Shown piece by piece: positions 1 to 9,700 of a DNA stretch of 64,000 bases. Source of the DNA: JANXQG01 sp963780045 (GTDB lineage: Bacteria; Planctomycetota; Planctomycetia; Pirellulales; Thermoguttaceae); assembly GCA_963780045.1 (NCBI GenBank), contig CAVZZZ010000001.1:4216001-4280000 (forward strand), given 5' to 3'. A program made the translations under genes and the position numbers. The notes under the pieces are model-generated. The model was not told the origin of the DNA. It ran no database searches and saw only the letters and a list, made by a program, of their open reading frames with translations. Position 1 is the first letter of the stretch, and each line of letters starts with the position of its first letter.

Positions 1-1423
1 AATGCATACGGGCAAAGTCAGCAGCCAGGCCACAAGGATGCCGATGAGCGTCTTCGTCTGCAGGCCCGAGCGGTTGGCCGCCATCGTGCCGGCAACGCCC
101 GAAGAAAGCACGTGCGTCGTGCTCACCGGCAGCCCCATGTAATTCGCCAGGCCAATGGTTGACGCTGCCATCAATTCCGCCGACGCGCCTTGAGCGTAGG
201 TCAGGTGCGACTTGCCGATCCTTTCGCCGACCGTAACGACAATCCGCTTCCAGCCGATCATCGTGCCCAAGCCGAGCGCGAGCGCGACGGCCACCTTGAC
301 CCAGGCCGGAATGTACTTGACGATCGCGTTCAAGTCGTCGACTGTGTCTTGCGCTTGCTTTGCTGTCGCAGGATTCTTGAAGCATTTGCCTTTGACGAGC
401 TTACCGACGCATTCGGCGACGAGATAGATATCCGTCCGCAGACCGATCCGCTCGCGGCGGTCGAGCGATTCGAGGCCTTTCAGCGACTCGATCCGCGCGG
501 CGATGTGCTCGCCCGTCGCGGCCAGCGCGGCGTACGTCTGCTTCGTCGGCGTCCCGCCCTGCTCGTCAAATCTCGTCAACTCGGCCAGGGCCCGGTCGTT
601 GTCGATATTGGCGCGCTTGGCCATCGGCGCGATGATCTCGTCCGACAATTTGCGGACCTCGGCTGCGGCGGCCTTGAGCCGGGCGGCATCGTGGGAGACG
701 TTCAACGCGAACGCTCCGGCGCCAGCCCGACGAGGATCAGCATCATCAGTCCCATGCCCTTTTGCCCGTCGTTCATGCCGTGAAAGAGGCTCACCAGCGT
801 ACAGGTGATCATCAGCACGCCGCGAATCCACAGCGGCGGAGGCGCGGCGTCGTCCGGCGCTTCGTAGAGGTCTTTGCGGCGGACGACGAGCTTCAATGCG
901 ATCAACAAACCGGCGGCTCCGAAAAAGCCGATCAGCGGCGAAAGCAGCAGTGCGGCGCCGACTTCCTGCGCCTGCACCAATTGACGCCGGAGGCCAAGCC
1001 GCAGCCCGAAGCCATCGCATGGCCCACTCCCACGCCGATGATGGCGCCGATCAGCGTGTGCGAGCTTGAGGCGGGCAGGCCGAGATACCATGTGCCGACG
1101 TTCCAAATGATGGCCGAGACGAGCATGGCAAAAATCATCGAGTATCCGGCCGCCGTATCGGAGTGCAGCACGAGATCCAGCGGCAGCAAGGCAACTATGC
1201 TGTAGGCCACCGCTCCGGACGACCAGAGCGCGCCCAACAGGTTCCAGCAGCCCGACCAGGTCACGGCATGGGCCGGCTTAAGGGTGTTCGTGTAAATGAC
1301 GGTCGCGACGGCGTTGGCCGTGTCGTGGAAGCCGTTGACGAATTCGAAGCCCAGCGTCAAGCCCAGCGCGAAGAGCGAGAACGCGCCCGCCGCAATCGTG
1401 ACTGGCTCACCCCACAGCACCAT
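1..1423 (-). CDS. PiT-family inorganic phosphate transporter, frame-broken twice and cut by the window edge
   Basis: Low-affinity phosphate permease of the inner membrane (PiT family). The N-terminal half reads GFEFVNGFHDTANAVATVIY, with the PiT signature GFHDTANAVA, followed by hydrophobic helices and LPASSSHTLIGAIIG. The frame changes near 966 (after SGVNW, continuing VQAQEVGAALLLSPLIGF) and again near 720 (after LILVGLAP, continuing GAFALNVSHDAARL). A third segment then runs to base 1 through a charged loop and the second signature, LPVSTTHVLSSGVAGTMAA. Both breaks look like single missing bases and the remaining frame is open, so sequence error is likelier than decay. The last roughly 20 residues lie outside the window. 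The start is the ATG at 1423; the gene lies 137 bases downstream of lptB on the same strand. Confidence 0.88.
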
Positions 1424-1560
1424 GTGTTTCTCGGAGGTTGTGCGTCAGTTGTGCGTCGAACGTGGATCTTTTGATACAATGCGCCTTACATGGTAAAGAC
1501 GCGCCCGGCGGGCGTCAACCGGCCGGATTGGTTAGGAATCGGTTAGAACCCCAGCGCCTT

Positions 1561-2361
1561 CTATGCCGCTTCGTCGCCCTCTTCCCGCGGCCGCTCTACC
1601 CGCCGCGGCTGGCCCGGATGCCGTACCGGCGGGGGGCGATGACCGAGGTCCATATTCTCGCCGAAGTAGTACTCGCGTGCTTCGGGGTCGTTGAGCACTT
1701 CGTCGGGGCGGCCGTGCTTCAGCACCTCGCCGGATCGTATCACGTAAACGCGATCCGTGATTTGCATCGTCTCGCGGACCTGGTGGTCCGTAATCAGCAC
1801 CGCAATGCCGGCCATCTTCAGGCCTTGAATGATCTTCTGGATACTCGCGATCGTCACGGGGTCGATGCCCGTAAATGGCTCGTCCAGCAGGATGATCTTG
1901 GGGTTGGAGACCAGCGCGCGGGCGATTTCCAGCCGCCGCCGCTCGCCGCCGGAGAGCGAGAGGGCGACCGACTTCCGCAGTCGCTTGATGTCGAACTGTT
2001 CCAGCAACTCGTCGCAGCGGGCCTGGCGGGTCCTGCGGTCCATGCCCAACAGCTCCATCACGCCCAGCAGGTTCTTCTCGACGGTGAGCTTGCGGAACAC
2101 GCTCGACTCCTGGGCGAGGTAGCCCATGCCGCCCTCGCGGGCGCGGCGATACATGGGCCAGCGGGTGATATCCACGTCGTTGAGGATCACGCGGCCGGCG
2201 TTGGGCTCGATCATGCCGCAGGTCATGCGGAAGCTGGTCGTCTTGCCGGCGCCGTTCGGCCCCAGCAGGCCGACGATCTCGCCCTGGTCGACGCGGAAAT
2301 CGACGCCGTTGACGACGCACCGCGTGCCGTAATACTTCACCAGTCCTTGGACTTCAAGCAT
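1561..2361 (-). CDS. lptB: Lipopolysaccharide export ABC transporter ATPase LptB
   Basis: ATP-binding subunit of the LptBFG complex, which extracts lipopolysaccharide from the inner membrane and feeds the Lpt bridge. The 266-residue protein has Walker A GPNGAGKTT near residue 34, the signature LSLSGGERRR, Walker B IILLDEPFTGIDP and the H-loop TDHQ. The order and the LptB-type sequence GYLAQESSVFRKLTVEKNL are typical. A Pro/Arg/Glu-rich tail of about 30 residues after FGENMDLG extends beyond the usual length. It follows the two signal peptidase genes on the same strand. The 63 bases just upstream are a low-complexity spacer with no clear ribosome binding site, so how it is translated is uncertain. 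The presence of lptB implies a Gram-negative envelope with lipopolysaccharide-type lipid. Confidence 0.93.
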   Translation of the reverse strand: MLEVQGLVKYYGTRCVVNGVDFRVDQGEIVGLLGPNGAGKTTSFRMTCGMIEPNAGRVILNDVDITRWPMYRRAREGGMGYLAQESSVFRKLTVEKNLLGVMELLGMDRRTRQARCDELLEQFDIKRLRKSVALSLSGGERRRLEIARALVSNPKIILLDEPFTGIDPVTIASIQKIIQGLKMAGIAVLITDHQVRETMQITDRVYVIRSGEVLKHGRPDEVLNDPEAREYYFGENMDLGHRPPPVRHPGQPRRVERPREEGDEAA

Positions 2362-2424
2362 GTTTCAGTGTTCGGTTTTCAGTTTTCAGCCTGAACACTG
2401 AACACTGAAAACTGAACGCTCTCC
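2362..2424. repeat. Low-complexity spacer built of cagtgttcag / cagttttcag units
   Basis: The 63 bases between the first signal peptidase gene and lptB consist of alternating copies of the words cagtgttcag and cagttttcag on both strands (for example gaacactgaacactgaaaac). It occupies the position where the lptB ribosome binding site should be. Spacers of similar texture occur at 34157-34232 and 48789-48829, also immediately before start codons. Confidence 0.7.
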
Positions 2425-4314
2425 TTATCGCACCAAACGCATCCGGCCGAAATTGGGTATGGGATTGATGAACGGCACCAGCGGGACCTTCCCAATCCGC
2501 ACGGGCCAGCCGTGCGGCCAGTAGATGAACAGGGCCTTGCCGATGAACAGCTCGCGATCGACCCACCACTCCCGGTCGCTGCTGCCGCGCCAGTTGGGAT
2601 CGGTACACCAAAGCCGCCCGTCCTGGCTTTGCGGACTGTTGTCGCCCATCACGAAAAACTGGTCTTTCTCCGGTTTGTCGCGGTTTGGCGGCGCGAGCGG
2701 GATGTCCACCGACTTCATGTTTCCGTTTGGCCCGTGACTGAAGCGATCCCACTCGGCGGGATTCGACAGGTCCGGCGGGGCGCGCAAGCCTCGCTCGACG
2801 TCCGTGAAATCAGTAAGCGGTGACTGTCTCTCGCCAGGTTTATCCGGCTCCTTCCTGAAAACGGCGATGTAGTAAACGTCGCGAAAGATCTTGATGTGAC
2901 TTACTCCAACCGCCGCCGACTTCGCGCCGATGGAGACCGGCGTCAAGTCGGCTTCTTGGGGAACGTGATCGCGCAATTCAGTCGAATCGAACTCGGTGGC
3001 CGTGTCGTTCTCCGTGCCCTGGTCGCTGCCGAATTTGACGAGTGAGCCGTCCACCCAAAGCCGCAACTGATCGTCGACATTGGAAAACATCACGCGATGA
3101 TGCCCCATGCCCTTGACCGGCGTGGATGCAGTCGGATGAAACTGCCCGGCCGCCGGTTCGGCGCCGCTTATCGTCATTTCGCACGTGCCGGCGCCCAAGT
3201 CAAAGCGGCACTGGAAATGCCGGCCTCCCTTGACCATCTCCGCGGCGACCGTGCCGCTGGAGGACCGCGATTCCAAGTCAAACTGCACGGCCAGGTCTCC
3301 GACCCAATGCATGCCGTTCGGGCTGGGAAGCGAAGTATTGTAAGCCGCGAAATCGGAAATCAACTGCGGCTTCACGCTCTCGTCGGATGGCGGATGGTCG
3401 TGCAGCTTTTGCAGCCACTGCTCGCGGGTCATTTCGTCCAGGCCAAAACTGCTCGGGCCTGATGCATCCGCCACGTCTCTCCACGTTTGCGGAGTCGGCA
3501 CGCGGTTCTGGTAGCGTATCCACGACTCGGCCGTGCCCGACGGCGACTCGAAGCTCGTCAGGTCCTTGCCTTCGGACCACTTCGCGTCCTTTTCGCCGTT
3601 ATCCGCCGTCCATCGGGCCGGCCAGTGCAAGTCGCCCACAATCGTCTGCGACAAGTCGTTGTCGTACACCGGCTGCAGCATGGCGAGAATCTTGTTCGGC
3701 GGCTTGCGGGCGATTTCGAACCGGTCGGGCGGCATATTGCTTTTGTGGATCCACAGATCGCCGTCGCGAATGCGAATCGTTTCGCCGGGCAGGCCGACCA
3801 GCCGCTTGATATAGTTCACCGTCGCGTTGCCCGGATACTTGAAGACGACCACGTCCCAGCGCTTGGGGTCCTCGAACTCATAAGGGAATTTGGCCACGAG
3901 GATGCGGTCGCCGTCAAAGGATGGATAGTCTTGTCCCTGCGGATTGTTGGGCGCCACGTTCGCCTGGAAATGGCACATCGGGCAAGTTGTGCTGGAAACC
4001 GGCACCGGCTTGTCGTTCTGGTCGCTGGCGTTCGTCTGGTAGCGGTAATGGCACATCGGGCAGTCGACGTCCTTGTGCTTGCCCATTAGCGTCGGCGCCA
4101 TCGAGCCGGTGGGAATGACGAAGGCCTCGGCCTGAAACGTGCGGAAGAGAAACGCCAGCACGAAGGCGATGATCACGGACTCGATCGTCTCGCGCGTTGC
4201 CGGCGACGAAAGCAGACCGGCTTCCGCGCGGCCGCCGGCCTCGGACGCCTTCACGTCGCCGCGGCCGCCGCGGCGTTTCTTCAATTCAGTTGTTTTGCGC
4301 TTGGTCATACTCAC
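2425..4314 (-). CDS. lepB: Signal peptidase I with zinc ribbon and a large inserted domain
   Basis: Membrane-bound S26 serine protease that removes signal peptides from exported proteins. At 629 residues it is about twice the usual length. A basic N-terminus leads into one membrane segment at about 44-60, then the catalytic serine in PTGSMAPTL (Ser71) and the lysine base in NYIKRLVGLPGE (Lys170). Between them lies a CPMC/CPMC zinc-ribbon pair (C85, C88, C111, C114). A block of roughly 350 residues then precedes the last conserved box, FFVMGDNSPQSQDGR, near residue 560. This block looks like a beta-sandwich (LamG or concanavalin type): FDLESRSSSGTVAAEM, LRLWVDGSLVKF. The start is GTG 4314, overlapping the stop of the upstream paralogue, or ATG 4308. 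The enzyme assignment is firm; the role of the insert is unknown. Confidence 0.9.
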   Translation of the reverse strand: MSMTKRKTTELKKRRGGRGDVKASEAGGRAEAGLLSSPATRETIESVIIAFVLAFLFRTFQAEAFVIPTGSMAPTLMGKHKDVDCPMCHYRYQTNASDQNDKPVPVSSTTCPMCHFQANVAPNNPQGQDYPSFDGDRILVAKFPYEFEDPKRWDVVVFKYPGNATVNYIKRLVGLPGETIRIRDGDLWIHKSNMPPDRFEIARKPPNKILAMLQPVYDNDLSQTIVGDLHWPARWTADNGEKDAKWSEGKDLTSFESPSGTAESWIRYQNRVPTPQTWRDVADASGPSSFGLDEMTREQWLQKLHDHPPSDESVKPQLISDFAAYNTSLPSPNGMHWVGDLAVQFDLESRSSSGTVAAEMVKGGRHFQCRFDLGAGTCEMTISGAEPAAGQFHPTASTPVKGMGHHRVMFSNVDDQLRLWVDGSLVKFGSDQGTENDTATEFDSTELRDHVPQEADLTPVSIGAKSAAVGVSHIKIFRDVYYIAVFRKEPDKPGERQSPLTDFTDVERGLRAPPDLSNPAEWDRFSHGPNGNMKSVDIPLAPPNRDKPEKDQFFVMGDNSPQSQDGRLWCTDPNWRGSSDREWWVDRELFIGKALFIYWPHGWPVRIGKVPLVPFINPIPNFGRMRLVR

Positions 4315-5816
4315 CGAATATACCGTATCTTCATCAAATCGGGAACCTGGAATTGCCGCCCTGCCAAAGAAAACCCGCGGGCCGGATAAATCACTATAAA
4401 AGGCTTGCCCGCCAAGAACTTATGGCTCACCATCGGGTCTTGGCTCGAATTCTGGCCCCTCGAGTTCTGAGCCCACGTCCGGCTGTCTTCGGATATGGGG
4501 TTGTTGTCTCCCAAGACAAAGTATTCGTCCGGGCCCACGGTGTAGATTGGTCCCGGTTCTCGTCCGCTGCCCGGCGGCCCGCCATAGTATATGGCGCGGT
4601 AGACCCGCAGGCGGTCGACCGCCACGCCGAGACCCTGCACGCCGATCGCCAACGGCTGCGCTGTGAGCGGCGGATCGCCCGCAGAGTCGATAGTTCCACT
4701 GTCGTTGGTCGCTGTGAACAATGTCTTGGAACCGACCGCAAACAGAAATTGCCGATCGATCAGCGAGACGTCAATAGTCTCGCCGCGCAAAGGGCCGGGC
4801 AGCTCGCCGGCTCCCAACGGCTGCTTGCCGCGGTTCTTCCGCACCGTAAACGTCTTTTCCGCCGGCTCGATCTCGACCATGAATTCGTCGCGGCCGTCGC
4901 TCGCTTGCAGCCAGATCACGCCGCGGCCGTGAACGTCCTGCAATCGAAACGACATCGCCACGTCGGGCGTGCGGTGGACGGACTCGTTCCGCGACTGCAT
5001 CCGGCCGCGATTGTAGTAGCCGTAATCGCTGACGGGCGAGGAAGGGGACATTTCTGATTCGTGCGCAGTACCCTCCGGGCCGTTCCGGCGAATCAGAGAT
5101 GTCCCCTTCTCGGCCGCATCCTCGTGGTTGTACGCCAGCCAGCCGATCTCGTCGTTGGGGCTTTCCGTGTGAACGACCCGTCCGTCGTGCCGCGTCCAGT
5201 TGCTGCCGTAATCCTGCGGACGCCACCGTGGCGCCGGGCCGCTGAAGGCGTCGTCGTGTACCAGCACGCGCATCGCCCGCTGTTGCCGCAAGTCCCGCCG
5301 CAGCAGTTCGTTGTCGATATAAACCCGGCCGCCGGCGAGTTGGACCTTCTCGCCCGGCAATCCCACGACGCGTTTGACCGTCAGCTCCGGCCCTTCGTCC
5401 GGCCGCGCGAAGGCCACGACCTCCCATCGCCGCGGCCGGCGAAGCTGAAACGCCGAACGGTCGATCAGCACGCGATCGCCCGACAGCGCGATTCCCGGCT
5501 GCGCCGGCTCGAACCGCGCGGCGCAGCTAGGACAAATCACCGTCGCCTCGTCGTTCTCGCGGCGAGCCTCCCGCGGACTGCCCGCATCGCATGGGAACGC
5601 GAAACCGCATTCCGGGCAGGTCAAATCGACGTGCCGGCCCAAAAGCGTAAGCGCCATTGATCCGCCGTCGACCTGGCACAAAACGGGAAAACCCTCGACG
5701 AACCAGGTATGGACGATCGCCAGCCCGATCAGCAACAGGGCGAACTTCTCGGCGAGTCGGCGGCTAGGGCAATTTCCGGATTGGCAGACCACAAAGACCT
5801 CGCGGCAGTGGGGCAA
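4311..5816 (-). CDS. Second signal peptidase I paralogue, zinc ribbon and inserted domain
   Basis: A 501-residue S26 family protein lying directly upstream of the first signal peptidase gene, with a GTGA stop/start overlap, so the two are almost certainly co-translated. A membrane segment at about 24-40 leads to the serine box GGSMALTLLG (Ser53) and the lysine box TVKRVVGLPGE (Lys148). CPEC (about 67-70) and CPSC (about 95-98) form a zinc ribbon. The C-terminal box YFVLGDNNPISEDSR is present, so both catalytic residues appear intact. The inserted region again resembles a beta-sandwich. An inverted repeat at 5041-5109 lies inside the gene in frame and encodes an odd peptide (starting KGTSLIRRNG). 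The two enzymes may differ in substrate range, for instance ordinary versus surface or PEP-CTERM exports; that is inference. Confidence 0.85.
   Translation of the reverse strand: MPHCREVFVVCQSGNCPSRRLAEKFALLLIGLAIVHTWFVEGFPVLCQVDGGSMALTLLGRHVDLTCPECGFAFPCDAGSPREARRENDEATVICPSCAARFEPAQPGIALSGDRVLIDRSAFQLRRPRRWEVVAFARPDEGPELTVKRVVGLPGEKVQLAGGRVYIDNELLRRDLRQQRAMRVLVHDDAFSGPAPRWRPQDYGSNWTRHDGRVVHTESPNDEIGWLAYNHEDAAEKGTSLIRRNGPEGTAHESEMSPSSPVSDYGYYNRGRMQSRNESVHRTPDVAMSFRLQDVHGRGVIWLQASDGRDEFMVEIEPAEKTFTVRKNRGKQPLGAGELPGPLRGETIDVSLIDRQFLFAVGSKTLFTATNDSGTIDSAGDPPLTAQPLAIGVQGLGVAVDRLRVYRAIYYGGPPGSGREPGPIYTVGPDEYFVLGDNNPISEDSRTWAQNSRGQNSSQDPMVSHKFLAGKPFIVIYPARGFSLAGRQFQVPDLMKIRYIR
5041..5109. repeat. 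REP-like inverted repeat (gaaggggaca... type) inside a coding sequence
   Basis: Two 21-base arms at 5041-5061 and 5089-5109 are inverted copies differing at one position; they begin gaaggggaca and end tgtccccttc. The element lies in frame within the second signal peptidase gene and adds about 23 residues. The GGGGACA core is also seen in the repeat at 54297-54355. Confidence 0.75.
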
Positions 5817-6570
5817 CGGTTTGTCTATTTTATACGAAGAATTCGTTTATTGGCCAACTGACGTCGTCTTTGGTCGATCTTCTTTTCCCCCATTTTCGGT
5901 TCCTCGATCCCTGCCACTTGCATATTTGGAAAGCTGGGAGGTTGGTGCATATCTTGGGGTTCGCCGGCCGATTTTTTTCTTCGCTCTTCAATTACCGGAA
6001 AATCGGCCTGTTTTCGGCCCTTTTTGGAACCAGTACGGGTCCAGACGCCATCCAGGACGGCCCCAGGACGAAGTAAACTCGACCCAGGACCGATCCAGGA
6101 CGGCTCCAGGAATCGTCCTCGGAATCGTTTCCGCACCAGTGCTCCGAACAAAACATCGACCGCGGATGGCGCCGATGTTCGCGGATAGGGCAATGCCGGC
6201 GCTGCTCTCCTTGTACCGCCGCTCATTTTTCTGTCAGCCATATTTCTGTCCTTAATTCGGACCTCTCATCGCTCATCCTCCAGCACTCCCGACTTGCCAC
6301 TTCCCCCTCCGGCATTTTCCCGCCATTATACACTGTTTACACCTGTTGTCAACTACTTGCAGGAGATGCCGTACGGCCGCGAGCGCAAGTCCTTGCCCCG
6401 GAATGACTTGCGCCGTTTGACATTTGTTCGCAATTCTTTGCGTTACTCGCTCGGCGGGGTCATGCGACAAATAGCGCAAGTCCTTGCCAGCACACGACTT
6501 GTGAATTGCGCCGCCAAGTGGCGGCATGAAGCGGTAATAACCGGTCCGCGGACAATACTTCGCCGCGCAA
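5817..6570. other. Non-coding spacer with short repeats
   Basis: No convincing gene in 754 bases. The open frames here have no recognisable product and mixed composition. It contains an 11-base periodic array (6030-6127), listed separately. It also has two direct copies of gcgcaagtccttgcc at 6383-6397 and 6474-6488. The first is half of a small palindrome with acttgcgc at 6405-6412. The AT-rich stretch 5821-6000 could hold the promoter of the signal peptidase operon, but I cannot pick out good -35/-10 boxes. Confidence 0.5.
6030..6127. repeat. Degenerate tandem array with an 11-base period
   Basis: Nine consecutive units: CCAGTACGGGT, CCAGACGCCAT, CCAGGACGGCC, CCAGGACGAAG, TAAACTCGAC, CCAGGACCGAT, CCAGGACGGCT, CCAGGAATCGT, CCTCGGAATCG. 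All are 11 bases except one of 10. On the other strand the unit reads roughly CTGGANCNGTC. A related 11-base array is at 63867-63943. Confidence 0.7.
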
Positions 6571-6748
6571 TGCCGCCGGCTTGCCCGGCGGATAGTTACG
6601 TTCGCGGCTACAAACAGCAGCCCTTCCCTTCAACTTGCCCGATCTCCGGCGGCGGCGGAGCCGCCGCCGGAGATTGCAAAGAAGATGATTTGCGGTGAGT
6701 CGCCGGTGTAGCTTCGAGCGTGAGGCACCACCGGGCAAGCCGGTGGCA
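6571..6748. repeat. Large palindromic element R1, copy A
   Basis: A 178-base element with terminal inverted repeats (left tgccgccggcttgcccggcg, right end gggcaagccggtggca) around a central perfect hairpin at 6643-6673 (14-base stem, tctccggcggcggc). A second copy sits at 63076-63259. The arms and the internal words cgttacg, gctacaa, ccttcc and gtgtagct are shared in order. No open frame inside; it resembles a MITE-like element or a structured-RNA module. Confidence 0.8.
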
Positions 6749-6772
6749 TTCGAACCTTGTAGATCGGCGCTC

Positions 6773-6793
6773 GTAGTCCCGGCTTCAGCCGGC
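6773..6793. repeat. Short palindromic element R6 supplying a stop codon
   Basis: Read on the minus strand this is GCCGGCTGAAGCCGGG followed by ACTAC. The TGA in the middle of the palindrome is the stop codon of the giant repeat protein at 6785-6787. A variant, GCCGGCTAAAGCCGG, lies at 15869-15883 inside the BNR/CBM9 gene. Confidence 0.65.
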
Positions 6794-9700
6794 ATTCGCC
6801 CAGACTTCGCGCACTCTCCGCCGGGCGCGTCGGCCGGCCATCGCAAGGACACCGGCCGCAATGAGGGCCATCGTGCCCGGTTCCGGGACGGGCGACGGCG
6901 ACGAAGTGCTCAGCGGCGCGTCCGCGGACACGATGACTGGGATTCTGAATGCATTGCCGACAAACAGGTTCGAACCGCTGGCAAGGGCCTCGCTGTCCTT
7001 GACGATCAATTCGCCAGCGTAGACCATTGTTCCGCCGGTATAGGAATTCGTGCCCGAAAGGACGAGCTCGCCCGCGCCGATCTTCAACAACCCGCCCGCT
7101 CCGGTCAGCGCACCGTCAAGTGCGAGAGTGTAGCCGTTTGTGTCGAACGTGCCGATGCTGCCGCTAGTTGGCAACGTAATGGGGACCGTTGTTGACCACG
7201 AGCTTCCGGCTTGAAGCGTTCCGCCGTTGAAATAAAAGGAGGCAGTTCCGCCGCCGGCGGTCAGCCCCGAACCCGCGAGGGCCAGAATTCCGCCGTTAAG
7301 GTTGTAGGCACCGTAGCAGCCTGGGTAGTCGGTGTAGCCGAGGTTTAGGGACGTCGAAACGAAATTCGTTCCACCGAACTGCGTGAAGGTTCCCGCGGCC
7401 AGGTAGCCGACGTACTCTGTATTTGCGGAGAGAAATGCGGAGCCGCTGAGGTTGTAGTAGTTGCCGCTGCCGCTGGGATTGCCGCCGAGATAAATGGAGC
7501 CCACGAAATTCGTTCCGCCCGACTGCGTGTAGCTGCCACTGCTGCCGGAATTGTAACCAAGACGGAGGGTGTTCGAAACGGAATTCAATCCGCCGGACTG
7601 CGTAAAGCTGCCGGTGCCGCTCAGGCCAACGACTTGATATGCCGTGACGAGCGAACCGCCGGCGATCCCAGAAAAACTGTCTTGCGTGGCCAACGTTCCA
7701 CTGCTTGCGCCGAGATTGACCGCTCCCGTCCCCGATATATTCAGCTCGCCAGTGAAGTTGATCGGGCCACCGACGGCGGTGATCGTTCCCTGGCAGTTCA
7801 CCGGATCGGCGATCGTTCCCGTGCCGCCAAAGCCTTGACCGGATTGAACGGTGAGCACTGTTCCCGCCGTGTGGACCATGCCGGCACTGCTGTAGCTGCC
7901 GAAGATCGCGGCCGGATTCATGCCGGGCGGGATGATCAGCAGCGAGTCCGCGCCGATCGCAAGCGATGTCGATGCGGCATTCAAGATCGTTCCCATCGAC
8001 AGATCGACAATTGCGGGACCGGCGATGCTGATCGTGGCGGGACTGTCGCCGCCGTTCAACGTGCCGCCGTTGACGAACCCGTTGCTCGGCGCCAGGGTGC
8101 CGCCAGTGAGAATATATGTGCCTCCGTTGCCGATCGAGAGGAACCCGGTGTTATTGATACCGCCGCCTTGTTGGAATAGGGCTGTCGCGCCGGTCGAGTA
8201 GCCGATGTATTCGCTTATCGAGGACAATTGGCCGCTACCGCCGAGATTGTAGCTGCCACTGTGTCCGGAGACGTAGCCGAGATAGAGGGAGCCAACCGAA
8301 TTCGCGCCGCCGGTCTGCGTGAAGCTGCCTGCCCCGTTGAAACCGACGTACTGGGTATTTGCCGAGAGCAGCCCAGATCCGCTGAGATTGTAGCTGCCGC
8401 TGCCGGAATTGTAGCCGAGATAAAGCGCGTTTGAGACAGAATTCGTACCGCCCGACTGCGTGAAGTTGCCCGTGCTGCTGTAGCCGATGTAGTAATTTGC
8501 CAGGACGAGGGAGCCGCCGTCCATGCCGGAGTAGCTGTCATTCGTGGCCAAGGACCCGCTGCTGGCGCCAAGATTGACCGCGCCGGTCCCCGCTATGTAC
8601 AGCCCGCCACGGAAGTAGATCTGGCCGCCCACAGCCGTGATCGTTCCCTGGCAGTTGACCGGATCTTTAATCGTTCCCGTGCCGCCGAAGCCTTGCGCAG
8701 CGGAAACGCTCAGCACCGTTCCCGCCGTATGAACCATGCCGGCATTGCTGTAGCTGCTGAAGATCGCGGCCGGATTCATACCGGGCGGAATGATCAGCAG
8801 CGAGTCGGGGCCGATCGATAGCGATGTCGATGCCGTGTTGACGATCATCCCTTGAGACAGATCGACGATTGCGGGGCCGGCGATGGTTATTGTGCCGGGA
8901 CCGTTTCCACCGTTCAGAGTGCCGGCGCTTGCGAATCCGTTGCTTGCCAACAGAGTTCCGCCGCTGAGGAGATACTTACTGCCGCTGCCGATCGACACGT
9001 ACGCCGTGGTATTGATGCCGCCGCTTTGCTGGAACAGGGAGTTCGTGCCGCCCGCGTAGCCGACGTATTCGGCCGCCGCATTCAATTGGCCGCTGCCGCT
9101 AAGGATGTAACTGCCACTTCCGCCGACGTTGTAGCCAACGTAAAGATAGCCGTCAGCCACTGAATTCGTACCGCCGGACTGCGTAAAGTTGCCCGTGCCG
9201 CTATAGCCGACATATTCGATCGACGAGCCGAGCGATCCACCACTGAGATTACAATTGCCGCTAAGGGAAATGGAGCCCGATGAATTTGTGCCGCCGGACT
9301 GCGAGAAGTTGCCCGCGCCTCGGATGTCCATATACGACGCATACAGCGCTCCGCCGCTAAAATTATAGCTGCCACTGCTGCCGATATTCAAGCTACCCAC
9401 GGAATTGGTTCCGCCGGACTGCGAGAAGTTGCCCGCGCCCTGGTAGCCGATGTACTGGCTCGGCGCGTACAGCGAACCGCCGCTCAGGTAGTAATTGCCG
9501 CTACTGCCAGGATTGTAGCCGAGGAAGAGGCCGCTGGGGCTGCCGGGATTGTAGAACTCGCCGGAACTAAAGGGAACAACGAACGAATTCGTACCGCCCG
9601 ACTGCGTGAAACTGCCCGTGCCGCCGTAGCCGACGTACTGATACGCGGTGACGAGCGAACCGCTGGAGATGCCGGAAAAGCTCCCCTGCGCGACCAATGT

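Noticed and set aside
5821..6255. A 144-codon frame in the spacer
   Set aside because: No ribosome binding site, no recognisable protein features, and it crosses the 11-base array.
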